Source of the DNA: Mycoplasmopsis bovigenitalium
GTDB taxonomy: Bacteria > Bacillota_I > Bacilli_A > Mycoplasmatales > Metamycoplasmataceae
Reading direction: 5' to 3'
Length of the DNA: 64,000 bases
Assembly: GCF_002356075.1 (NCBI RefSeq)
Contig: NZ_AP017902.1
Span: 186,001 to 250,000, forward strand
Below, one piece after another: positions 9,333 through 18,334 of this stretch. Each line of letters starts with the position of its first letter. Position 1 is the first letter of the stretch. The notes below the pieces were generated by a model. That model was not told the origin of the DNA and searched no databases. It saw only the letters and a program-made list of their open reading frames with translations. A program made the translations under genes and the position numbers.

Positions 9333-10410
9333 TTTTGTTCCTTTCATATGATTCTTTTATGTGTTCTCCTATCGCTTTAGCTAATAATGGTGGTACAGCA
9401 TTCCCAATTTGTTTGCAAATTGATGTTTTCGGACCATAGAAAATAAAAGTGTCTGGAAAGCTTTGAATTCTTGCGGCTTCTCTAGGGGTGATGGCACGAT
9501 TTAAAATAGGATGTGAATTTCTACCATTTGATGGAGTATCGAATCGGGTATCAATTGTAGGGCTTGGTTTATCCCAAACCAATCTTGACCAAGTTGTCAT
9601 AAACTTTTGATTACCATGCATTTCTTTTGGCAAAAATCTTTTATCGCCCTCTGGTGGAATAAGAGATAATTTAGCTAATGCAATCTGTGAATGGTTTGTT
9701 GCTTTATGATTCCACAAAACTTCAGAATTGTTTCTTAATATTTCTTGATAGAAAGATTGTGAGTGATAAATATAACTTGTGCCATTTTTCCCTTCCCCAG
9801 AATTTAAATAAGCCAAATCTGAGATTGCATCTCTAACTGTAGTTTTTTTATCACCACAAGGTTGTGGTAACTTTATTCCATTCGGATTTAATGTTCCAAT
9901 TATAATTGTTCTTTCTCTACTTTGCGGAACTCCAAAATCATGAGCATTTAAAATACCATGATTCAATGTATATCCTAAACTAGTAAATTTATCATATATC
10001 TGGCTTATGAAATATCCATTACTAGAAGTAATCATGTTTTTCACATTTTCAATTATGAATACTTCAGGTTTTATTTTTTTAACTATATCTACATACTCTA
10101 AAAATAAAAAATTTCTTGGATCATCTAAGCCAAGATTTTTCCCTTTTAAACTAAATCCTTGACAAGGAGGTCCGCCAACAATCATATTAATTCCAAATTG
10201 CTTTGAAGCTTTAATAATCTCATTTTTTACATCATCATTACATATATCTCCACAGATAGCTTTTGCATTTGGGAAATTCTTTTCAAATGTAGTTATTGCA
10301 TTTTTGTCATAATCTAATGCGACTTTTGTTTCGAAACCGTAAATTTGATCTAATCCGCAAGAAAAACCGCCCGCGCCACAAAATAAATCTAAAATTTTAA
10401 ATTTTTTCAT
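9316..10410 (-). CDS. DNA (cytosine-5) methyltransferase
   Basis: 364 residues. Motif I DLFCGAGG (8-15), catalytic motif IV GGPPCQGFS with Cys83, motif VI ENV (121-123), motif VIII QSRERTIIIG and a C-terminal motif X (KQIGNAVPPLLAKAIG) are all present, so the enzyme should be active. It transfers a methyl group from AdoMet to C5 of cytosine in the target site. All three Trp are TGG and there is no in-frame TGA. It starts directly after the stop of the HTH gene (TAA then ATG) and overlaps the next methyltransferase by 17 bases. The target sequence cannot be told from the recognition region. Confidence 0.97.
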   Translation of the reverse strand: MKKFKILDLFCGAGGFSCGLDQIYGFETKVALDYDKNAITTFEKNFPNAKAICGDICNDDVKNEIIKASKQFGINMIVGGPPCQGFSLKGKNLGLDDPRNFLFLEYVDIVKKIKPEVFIIENVKNMITSSNGYFISQIYDKFTSLGYTLNHGILNAHDFGVPQSRERTIIIGTLNPNGIKLPQPCGDKKTTVRDAISDLAYLNSGEGKNGTSYIYHSQSFYQEILRNNSEVLWNHKATNHSQIALAKLSLIPPEGDKRFLPKEMHGNQKFMTTWSRLVWDKPSPTIDTRFDTPSNGRNSHPILNRAITPREAARIQSFPDTFIFYGPKTSICKQIGNAVPPLLAKAIGEHIKESYERNKNDRTL

Positions 10411-10608
10411 TTACATCTCACTCAGCACTTTTCCACTTTTCACCCATTCATCGAGCTCTTCTTTTTTTAATTTTCATAAACGCCCAATTTTGTGTGCAGG
10501 TATTCCGTTATCTTTTTTTATCCATTCACGAATTGTAGTTGCTTTAACACCAAGGTACTCTGCAGCTTCATCCGTACTAATCCATTTATCTGTAATTTCT
10601 GTTTTCAT
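10411..10608 (-). CDS. Small HTH (excisionase/MerR-like) protein, possible controller
   Basis: 65 residues: WISTDEAAEYLGVKATTIRE is the helix-turn-helix, GRLWKLKKEELDEWV the wing of the excisionase-family fold. It is the first gene of the restriction operon and its stop touches the start codon of the C5 methyltransferase, so it is probably a controller that sets expression of methyltransferases and nuclease. Five 10-base repeats lie upstream of its promoter and are the natural binding-site candidate. Three Trp are TGG, one is TGA. The family is clear, the controller role is inferred from position. Confidence 0.8.
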
Positions 10609-10670
10609 AATCTGCCTCATAATTAAAATCAATCTTTCATATTATATAATATTCTCCTATTTCTCAATTG

Positions 10671-10720
10671 TTTATATCATTTTATATCGTTTTATATTGA
10701 TTTATATTGGTTTATATTGT
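10671..10720. repeat. Five perfect-period 10-bp repeats (TTTATATYRN)
   Basis: TTTATATCAT, TTTATATCGT, TTTATATTGA, TTTATATTGG and TTTATATTGT follow each other without gaps. The period is close to one helical turn, so the same face of DNA is presented five times. They end just upstream of where the -35 box of the HTH gene would be. Confidence 0.85.
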
Positions 10721-10728
10721 TTACAAAT

Positions 10729-10757
10729 AAAAAACGGTATGGTATTTAAACCGTACC
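10729..10757 (-). terminator. Terminator-like hairpin insulating the R-M promoter
   Basis: On the minus strand GGTACGGTT-TAAAT-ACCATACC followed by GTTTTTTATTT. It would stop minus-strand transcripts entering from the DUF4116 side before the R-M promoter. Confidence 0.5.
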
Positions 10758-10938
10758 CGCAATTACTTATCATTCCGTTTTTCAAAAATCTTTTTTATCT
10801 TCTAATTTACTTTTATAAATTAAATTTATGCAACATAAAAATATATAATTTAATTAATTATTAAATATTGCATAATCTTATTACTCGATTTTATGCAACA
10901 TTATATTGGCATATTTTGTTTTGTAAAGGATGTTTAAA

Positions 10939-11988
10939 ATGAATAAGAAAAATAAAGAAATAAATATATCATATTCATCTGTTGAAGATTTTTACAATGA
11001 TATTGAAATAAAAACAGCTGATTCTTTTGTTTTAAAACAACAAGCGCTAGAATTACTAAAACAATTCTTGCTGCAAAATGAATATTTGTATTTTGAGGCA
11101 AAGGGTGAACTTTATGGAATGCACCAAAACCCAATCTTTGGTTTTAAAACAAACAAGGATTCTAAAAAAGAATTTTTAAATAATTTTATTTTACATACTA
11201 AAAAAATAAATAATTTAAAAGGTAAATTTAATGTTGAAGATTTAGAAACTGCGATTAAAAAAGGTGTTTTGTCTGTAAAAGATTGAAAAAATGCTAGTTT
11301 TTGAGTTTGAGCCATCAAAAACAATCCCAAATATATGCAAAATACTCCAAAAGAGTTAACAAATGATAAAGAATTTTTATTGCGAATTATTGATAGAAGA
11401 CCAGAAGTTTTAGAATATGTTTCTGATGAATTAAAAAGTGATAAAGAATTTATTTTGGCTGCACTTTTAATTGAATCTCAATGTTTAAAATATGCTTCAA
11501 AAGAATTAAAAACTGATAAAGAAGTTATTATTTGTGCTATTGATAGCCATACTAGATTTATAAATTCAGATTGATATCATTTATCAAAAGATGATACAGA
11601 TATTATATTAAATGCTGTTAATGAAGATGCAAGCACAATTCAATATGCTTGCGATGAAATAAAAAATGACCGCAAGTTTATGTTGGATGCAATTGACTAT
11701 AACATATATATACTTAAATATTTGCCAGAACATTTTAAAAATGATAAAGAATTAGTATTAAAAGCTATTAATATAGAGGGCTTAGCATTAGAGTTTGCTT
11801 CAAAAGAATTAAAAAATGATAAAGAAGTTGTTTTAAAAGCAATTGACAATTCGTTTGGCGAAGCTTTCGCATATGCTTCCAATAAGTTAAAAAGAGATAA
11901 AACTGTACTTTTACAAGCACTTAAATGAAATGAAGAGCTTTCTGAATTAATTCCTGAAGAACTAAAAATGACGGAGATATTATTTTAA
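10939..11988 (+). CDS. DUF4116 repeat protein, frameshifted near the C-terminus
   Basis: 349 residues as written. ATG at 10939 is chosen because AAAGGA (10925-10930) is nine bases upstream and overlaps the alternative ATG at 10930. After about 120 residues come repeats of about 49 residues typical of DUF4116: KSDKEFILAALLIESQCLKY, KNDKELVLKAINIEGLALEF, KNDKEVVLKAIDNSFGEAFA and others. Function of the family is unknown. At 11965-11969 one A appears lost from an A6 run: the +1 frame continues NDGDIILKATNNNKYICKK to a TAG at 12042-12044, so the last 20 or so residues are replaced by MTEILF. Tryptophans are TGA. It diverges from the restriction operon; a link is not shown. Confidence 0.8.
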
Positions 11989-12056
11989 AAGCTACAAATA
12001 ATAATAAATACATTTGTAAAAAAATAAACTATTTAAAAAAATAGTTCGAAAAATTT

Positions 12057-12075
12057 AGGTGGATTTCCACCTTTT
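12057..12075 (+). terminator. Terminator of the DUF4116 gene
   Basis: AGGTGG-ATTT-CCACCT followed by TTTTATTTC, 13 bases after the ancestral stop codon. The same hairpin with flanks is at 4587-4605. Confidence 0.8.
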
Positions 12076-12144
12076 TATTTCAAGTTAACTGGCAATAATT
12101 AATTACTGAATAAGCTAAAAAAATTTTCTAATAAATGTTTTTTT

Positions 12145-12250
12145 AAATTTGAATATTATAAAAAATGTAATTAAATAGTAATGTAAAAATAACGAAAAAT
12201 ACTATAAAAAAGTCTTATTCGTTATTTTTATTACTTAAAAGTGGGAAACT
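12145..12250 (+). mobile_element. Second decayed right end of an IS1634-type element
   Basis: Bases 12165-12250 match the right end of the IS at 30080-31942: ATGTAATTAAATAG, the hairpin AAAAATAACGAA...TTCGTTATTTTTATTA and the terminal repeat AGTGGGAAACT. No transposase code is left. It has the same orientation as the relic at 3880-4048. Bases 12251-12356 hold nothing I recognise. Confidence 0.65.
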
Positions 12251-12356
12251 ATAAACTTTTGATAATCTAGAAAATATTGAGCAAAAAAGCACCTAATTGG
12301 CGCTTTAAATTGTTGTATTTAATATTATAAATAAGATAATTTTGATTTATTAAGAA

Positions 12357-15300
12357 CTAATAATCTATAAATTTAAGGTGTTCAGGTTTTATATGGTGAC
12401 TTGCGTCAGAATCTTTTTGAATTTCACTTGCTAAATTTTTAGATATATATTCTTCTTTGCTTGGAATATTTTCAATGTAAAGTGCGTCATTACCATTGAT
12501 CCAGATTTTGAATTTTGTGTCAAATTCATCGTTTGATGCAAAAATTAAACCATCACTTAAGTAATCATAGCTGTTACCATTTTTTATTGCACCGCTTTGG
12601 TTTCATCCCTCATTACCATATCATTTAATTTCGAATTTTTTGTATTTTTCACGATAGTATGATTCGTCAATCGTGATTTTTGGATTACTTGCAGAAGAAC
12701 CTTGTTCAAAATAAATTTTGGCAACTTTTGTTTTATAACCATTTCTATTATTATGTGGTACAGTTTCACTTGAAATTGACCAAATTCCATTACCAACTAA
12801 ATGAATTATTTCATTTTTGAATAATTCATTGGCTATTGTTTTGATTGGCGATGAATTGATATTTTCTAGTTTTGATAGACTTTGCGCAAAAATTCTAAAA
12901 TCTTCAAAATTTCTAGTTGAAATACATTTAATTTCTGTATCGAATTTTTTCAAAATATCTTTATGATATTCTTCTAAGTATTTATCATTAATTGATTGAG
13001 TTCTTGATTTTTCGCCAATGAATTCGATAGCTTTTTCAAGGTTGTTTATATAATAGCTTGAATTTACATTTGCGGTGTTGACTTTGGCGGCATAATCACT
13101 AACTAATCATTTACTGTTAATTCCCTTGTCTAATTTTTGCTCGTAATCCTTTATATTCCTGTCTAGATTATCGATGATTTTTTGGTTTAGGTTTTTCAAT
13201 TCACTAAAGCTAACTTTTTCGTTTATTTTAATGAATTTATCCAATAATTTCTTGAAGTCTGCAATTGCTTTTATTAATTCGTTATTATTTACTTGGTATT
13301 TGGATAGTTCATCTTTAATTGCCTGCAGTGTTGCTTGATCATCGTTATTGATTAATTTATTTAGTAATTCACGTTTAGTATCAGCGTCAATATCCCCAAC
13401 ACTTTGTGCATTATTAATTTGATTTCTAATTTTTAATTTTTCATCATTTATTGCCGAAAGTTCTTCGTGTTTAATATTTGAATTCTCAAGTGAATTATTT
13501 TTTACATATTCTTCAGCACTTGTTTTTCCATTAGTTGAAATTAAATCAAGATCTTTGATTTTTTCAACTATATTTTGTTTATTTTGGTTATTTGTTTGAG
13601 CATTAGAAACTTGGTTTTCAATTTCTTGATCATCATTTGAATTATCTATATTTGTTTTAAAATCTTGTTTTTCATCTTCTGATAAATATTCTAATTTATC
13701 AATTTTTTCTTTTGCAATTTGTTTAGAATGTAAATTAACTGTTGGTTGAGTGGAACTTGTATTAGCAAAGGAATTTGAAGTATTTGAAGTATTTGAAGTA
13801 TTTGAATTACTTTCATTTAATTCGTTTGCTTCTTGAACAATATTATTTATTTGCTCTTTATTGTTTGCTGAGTCAATTCTATTTATAAAGTTTTGTTTTT
13901 CACTATCAATATTTTGAAGTTCATTGATATTATTTTTTGCTTTATCTTTTTTTGTTTGAAGTTCGGCATTATCAAAAATTTCTTGTGCTTCATGTTTTCC
14001 GTTAGCGTTGATAATTTGTTTTTCTAATTGGCCTTTATCAATTGAATTAGAATCTAATTTTTTTATCTTATCTATTAGTTTTTGTTTTTCATTATTGATA
14101 TCTTTGGCATTATTTTTAATTTGCTCTAATTCTTGTTTTGAATTCTCATTATGAACGTTAATTTTGTTAACATCATTAATAAAATTATTAACCTCTTTTT
14201 CAGATAAATTTTTATTTTTTAAAGAACTTATTTCTTGTTTTATTGATTCTTTATTTTTGTCTTCTTCAATAGCTTTTTGTGTATTTTGGTTAATTTTTGA
14301 TTCGTCAAATTCATTAATTGTTAAATTTTTAAAAATATCTTTTTCATCTTTGTTTAAATTTTCAAGTTTTTCAATATTTTGTATAGATTCTTTTTTGGTG
14401 TTATTTAATTTAGTTGCTTTATCAAGCACTTTTTCAGGGGTTTTTTCTGGATTTTTTTCAATAGAATTTGATTCATAAATTTCATCTAATAATTTTTTCT
14501 TGTCTTCACTTGTTAATGAATCTAACTCATTGATTTTGTTTATTTTATGTTGCTTATCTTCATTTAATTTTTGTGCCTCATTAACAATTTCATTAACTTT
14601 TTCAATTGTATTGGCATTAATTATCTCTTTAACATAATCTTCTTTTTGCGAATTAGATAAGTTGTTAAATTCATTAACAATCTTAGATTTAGCATCTTGT
14701 TTGTGATTGTGCAAATCACTTAATTTTTTAGAAATAGTTGAAACTTGTTCTCGATTTAATGCTTCTTCAACTTCTTTTAGTGAGTTTTGCTTAAATTTAC
14801 TGTTAAATAATTCATAAATTTCATTAATATCTTTTTTTACTTTTTCTTTTGAATTTGCTAATGAAATATCATTTTTAATTTTGCTTATTTCTTGCGGAGT
14901 AGTTGCATTTTCAATTTGATTTTTGAAAGCTTCATTTTGTTGGTTTGATAAATTAGTTGCACCTTTTAAATGACTTAATGCATCATTTTTTAATTTTTGT
15001 AATATAGCGTTTGCTAATGATTTTTCATTTTCAATTAGTTGAATAACTTTTGGTGAAGCTTCTTGATATTTGAATTTATCTATTTTGTTATTTAATTTTG
15101 GAATTTCAACATTTAATCGTTGATTTGAATTGTTGAATTCATCTGCTAAAACTTCAATATCATTAGTTGAATCAATTTTACTTTTAGATTCATTTTGTGA
15201 TTGATTTAGTAAATTTAATTCATTATTGATTTCAGATTTAATATTGTTTATTTTAGATTTTAATTCATTGATTTTTTGCTCAGAATTTTCAATAACATCT

Positions 15301-16187
15301 TTTAATTTGTTATTGGTATTAGTAATTTCTTGTGGTAAAGGTTCTTTAATTGAATTAATGAAATTATGAGCATCTTTGGCTTTAATGTTATTCTTTTCAA
15401 AGTTTTTAGTAAATGGCTCAAGGATTGATAAATCATCATTTAAATTATTTGACTCTTCAATGTTTTTGTTCAAAATATTAATATGTTTGTTTAATTCATC
15501 TTGATAAGAATCATATTTTTGCTTATCGGTTTGGTTTTGAATTGTATTTATTAAGTTTTTTACTTTTTCTTCCGCTTTTTGAACTTCTTTGGCTTTTAAA
15601 ACTAAATCATCAACATGAGATTCAGAATTCATTTCTTGTGCTTTTTGTTTTGCTTTTTTAAGTTCATTAGCGGCATTATGTAACTCTTGATTTGCTTGTT
15701 TTAGTCCAGGGAGGTTTATTTCAGAAGTTTTTTCAAGTTTTTCAATAGCCTCATCTGATGTTTTCTTAGCATTATCAACAATATTTTGGATTGTTTGGAT
15801 GTTTAGTTTTAATTTTTCTTCAGATTCTTTTATTTTGTTTTCTAAATCTTTTATTGACGAACCAAAATTAGCAAGAGGTTGTTGAATGCTTTTGTATTGT
15901 TTATATTCGTTTTTATTCCATTCATTGAACTTTTGTTTGTATTTTTCAAGGGATTTTTTGCTTTTATCGATTGCTTTTTTCAATGTATCAACAGAGTTTT
16001 TGTTAGATTCAAGGGTTTGAATATCGGTATTTATTTGTTCTATAAGTTTGCCAATTTGCTCAACAATTTTTTGCTCTGAAATATGTTTCTTTGAGCTTAT
16101 TACTGTTGAAAGCGTGGCAGAAGTTGTGCCGCATATTGTCAAAATAGCTGCTAGACCCAATAATGTGTTTCTCGTTTTCTTTCTCAT
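12357..16187 (-). CDS. Large GA-module surface protein
   Basis: 1276 residues with three in-frame TGA tryptophans. Residues about 1-35 are a signal or anchor segment (LLGLAAILTICGTTSATLST); Cys19 is not in a good lipobox. Residues about 40-390 are strongly helical and likely coiled coil. From about 395 to 980 there are at least seven helical repeats of 45-60 residues with the GA-module pattern, e.g. HLKGATNLSNQQNEAFKNQI and LEYLSEDEKQDFKTNIDNSN. GA modules bind serum albumin in Gram-positive bacteria. A SNT-repeat linker follows from a 9-base tandem repeat at 13773-13808. The C-terminal 240 residues contain a folded domain (NEIIHLVGNGIWSISSETVP). Probably an adhesin or host-protein binder; the binding partner is unproven. 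Confidence 0.8.
13773..13808. repeat. 9-bp tandem repeat encoding SNT
   Basis: ATTTGAAGT three times in a row plus a fourth unit ATTTGAATT. On the coding strand it gives NSNTSNTSNTSNS in a linker. Nine-base units change length without shifting the frame. Confidence 0.85.
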
Positions 16188-16191
16188 AGAA

Positions 16192-16198
16192 CCCCCCC
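16192..16198 (-). promoter_or_regulatory. G7 tract at the start of the GA-module gene
   Basis: GTGGGGGGGTTCT directly precedes the ATG at 16187, leaving four bases between the tract and the start; no other ribosome binding site is visible. A candidate site for slippage that changes translation of a surface protein. Confidence 0.5.
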
Positions 16199-16417
16199 AC
16201 TAATCATTATTAAAATTTAGTTTTTTAAGGCAAATTTATTAATTTATTATATAAATTATAAATGATTAATTTAATATTATACCAGATTGATTGAAAAGGC
16301 AAAATTTAGAAATATGAGTGAATTTAAGTATTTTATTGAAAAATAAGACTAAATTTATACATGATCATTTATTTATCAATTTTGTATTCAATAGTTTTGA
16401 ATTATTAAAAAATATTT

Positions 16418-16423
16418 TATAAT
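16418..16423 (+). promoter_or_regulatory. -10 box of tRNA-Leu
   Basis: TATAAT thirteen bases before the first tRNA base, with TTTTGAATT about 15 bases further up as a weak -35. Confidence 0.65.
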
Positions 16424-16435
16424 AGTTTTGCAAAT

Positions 16436-16519
16436 GCCCAAGTGGTGGAATGGTAGACACCGTAGACTCAAAATCTACTGGAGAAATCCGTGCAGGTTCA
16501 AGTCCTGTCTTGGGTACCA
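16436..16519 (+). tRNA. tRNA-Leu (anticodon CAA)
   Basis: Acceptor stem GCCCAAG pairs with CTTGGGT; discriminator A and CCA are encoded (16516-16519). The anticodon stem GTAGA/TCTAC closes the loop CTCAAAA, giving anticodon CAA for the codon UUG. The long variable arm and the GGTTCAAGTCC T-arm fit a type II leucine tRNA. Confidence 0.95.
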
Positions 16520-16559
16520 TATGTAAATTCACCAAAAAAATGATGCCTCGCGCATCATT

Positions 16560-17444
16560 TTATATTGCTGAAATTTTTGCTCTCTTTTTGCGAATTAATC
16601 TTCAAATTGCGAATATGACTAAGGTTAAAGGAATTAAAATTGTAACAGCTACAACAACAAAATAAGTAATCATTAAAGCTTTATTTCTGTCTTTTTTGGC
16701 TTTGTTTATTTGTTCATGAATTTCGACGCTTTTTTCACCAAGAAAATCATCAAGGTCTGCTAAACGTTTTTTGTCAATTAAACACATTATTATATAGAAA
16801 ACAATTAAAGCAACCAATGCAATAGTTAACAGTAAGCACAATAAACTAGTGTTAACAAAAGCTTGGTCCAATCATTTTCTAAGTTCTAAAATCATTTTAA
16901 AATTTGGTTCATATTCAACTTTTATGACATTGGTTTTATAAAGTCCATATACAATAGCTGTAAATAAACCAACATAAGTTAAAACGAATATTAGCGCTCA
17001 TGTTAGATTAACACCTTTTAAAACAATTCTCCGATAGGCAAGGTGAAATGTACTGCTTGAAGTATTATCGCCACTATTAAGTGCTTCACGATATTTTTTT
17101 ATTGTATTTTTTCATTGAGCGTTTTCAATTGTATTTATAGTACCAAAGGTAAAAAATAAAAATGCAACAATAGAACATAAAATAATATAACCAACAGAAC
17201 CATTAGCAAATACACCAATTTTTAATGAAGCCAAAATTACAATAAGTAATGAAGCCATCATCAATGTATAACTAATTGTTAAATTGATAATTTTTATGTT
17301 TCTTTCAGTTCTAATTACTCTTCAAACACGCGGAGAAATTTGATTTTGGGGATCTTTTGCTATTTTCTTGTCTTCAATAGCACTATCACTATTTGACTTA
17401 ACAATCTCGATTGTTGAAGTGTTGTTGATTGGTTTATAACTCAT
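16560..17444 (-). CDS. Multi-spanning membrane protein (MSC_0882-like)
   Basis: 294 residues from ATG at 17444, AGGAGGCTAA upstream, with five in-frame TGA tryptophans. At least four membrane helices: about 57-75, 83-103, a middle pair around 150-170, and two in the C-terminal half (LLCLLLTIALVALIVFYIIM and ALMITYFVVVAVTILIPLTL). A conserved-looking RVWRVIRTERNIKIINLTIS precedes the first helix. The layout reminds me of the mycoplasma family called MSC_0882, function unknown; I could not check this. It is a single gene, transcribed toward the tRNA. Confidence 0.7.
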
Positions 17445-17929
17445 TTAGCCTCCTTTGTATTATTTTACATTAATTTAATTGTGTCTCGATTAATTATAGA
17501 ATTATACAAATTAATATATAGAGAAATCACTTAAATGTCTTGAAAGGTAGTTAATTCTTTTGCCATTGTTATTAATTTTTGATAAAAATAAACTAAAAAA
17601 TCATTGAAAATTTTGTTTTAATGTGTTAACTCTAATATTATTACACATACGGTTTTTATCCTTTTTATGTTGGCACTAAATTTAATTTTTGATTTTATAA
17701 CATTGCATTAATCATTACAGTCTTAAACAAATTTGTTAATTAGTTAAAACAAAACAAAAAAATAAAAAATGGAAAAAGATGCAAAAGATTAATGCTAGCA
17801 ATCAATAATATAAATAAATCATTTATACCTTATATATAATAAAAAAACGCATTTATGAAAACATTTTCACATAAAATAAAAAATACTTTGTTAAATGATT
17901 TTTTAGTGCTAAAATAATTGCGTTATGTT
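17445..17929. other. Non-coding, no gene seen
   Basis: AT-rich spacer between the divergent membrane-protein gene and the structured region. A weak hairpin (TGAAAACATTTTCA) is at about 17856. No reading frame with a start signal was found. Confidence 0.5.
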
Positions 17930-18036
17930 AAAAACTTATTCAATGAAACGTAATTCAAATATTAATGGAATGGCATACTGAGCTATTTCTAATTTGAGTT
18001 AACCTGTTTTATTTTGAATAAGGAAATAAAAATTTC

Positions 18037-18060
18037 AAAAGCAGGTTAAGACCTGCTTTT
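18037..18060 (+). terminator. Terminator-like hairpin
   Basis: AAAAGCAGGT / ACCTGCTTTT with a TAAG loop. The T-run is part of the stem, so it could work in either direction. Confidence 0.6.
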
Positions 18061-18249
18061 ATAGATACTATAGAGGAGCTTTCCATAATAGTAAATAGTT
18101 TAGCAGGCATGCAAAGATGCTATTGAAAGGATAGGAAGGCCGAATCTTTAATTTGGGCACAAATTAAAGGTGGTAACAATTCATAACAGTTTGTTACTCT
18201 TTGGAAATCCATTGGCGCTATAGTCTACAATCTAATAAATCAATTATTA

Positions 18250-18287
18250 TTTTGTAAGACTAGGCCAGTCTTACAAAATTTTTATTT
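18250..18287 (+). terminator. Strong terminator before oppA
   Basis: TTTTGTAAGACT-AGGCC-AGTCTTACAAAA followed by TTTTTATTT. It ends 47 bases before the oppA start, so either it ends a small RNA or it is a regulated attenuator. Confidence 0.8.
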
Positions 18288-18334
18288 CACGATGCTAAAC
18301 ATAACGTAAATTAAATTTATTCGAAAGGAAATTT

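Larger units (their letters stand above)
10609..10938. promoter_or_regulatory. Divergent regulatory region between the R-M operon and the DUF4116 gene
   Basis: 330 bases with no gene. For the minus strand: TATAAT at 10646-10641, about 33 bases before the HTH start; repeats at 10671-10720; a terminator-like hairpin at 10729-10757. For the plus strand: TTTATGCAACAT occurs twice (10825-10836 and 10890-10901), upstream of the DUF4116 start, as possible regulator sites. Confidence 0.55.
17930..18290 (+). ncRNA. Structured non-coding region upstream of the opp operon (class unknown)
   Basis: More mixed in base composition than its surroundings and full of hairpins. First a terminator-like stem AAAAGCAGGT-TAAG-ACCTGCTTTT (18037-18060). 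Then a stretch starting GAGGAGCTTTCC, a stem CTTTAATTT-GGGCAC-AAATTAAAG (about 18147-18170), and GGTGGTAACA pairing with TGTTACT. It ends in a strong terminator (18250-18287). AAAGGTGGTAACA looks like the T-box core, but the rest of a T-box is not evident; neither RNase P, tmRNA nor SRP signatures are present. It could be a small RNA followed by a leader of oppA. Confidence 0.45.

Noticed and set aside
10671-10720. Short CRISPR-like array
   Set aside because: The 10-base units touch each other without spacers and no cas gene is nearby.
10490-10864. Plus-strand 124-codon ORF
   Set aside because: It covers the HTH gene in antisense and the repeat/promoter region; its translation is only hydrophobic low-complexity sequence.
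1-12350. Integrative conjugative element or prophage
   Set aside because: No TraG/TraE-type ATPase, integrase, relaxase or phage structural gene is present; BRO and KilA-N proteins alone do not prove a prophage.
14164-14478. 104-codon plus-strand ORF and similar ones at 15879
   Set aside because: Antisense shadows of the Lys/Glu/Asn-rich GA-module protein.
18075-18230. T-box riboswitch or RNase P RNA
   Set aside because: Only AAAGGTGGTAACA (T-box) or AGAGGA..TCCAT (RNase P) match; no specifier loop, no GAGGAAAGTCC and no ACAGAA partner. Kept as an unknown RNA.
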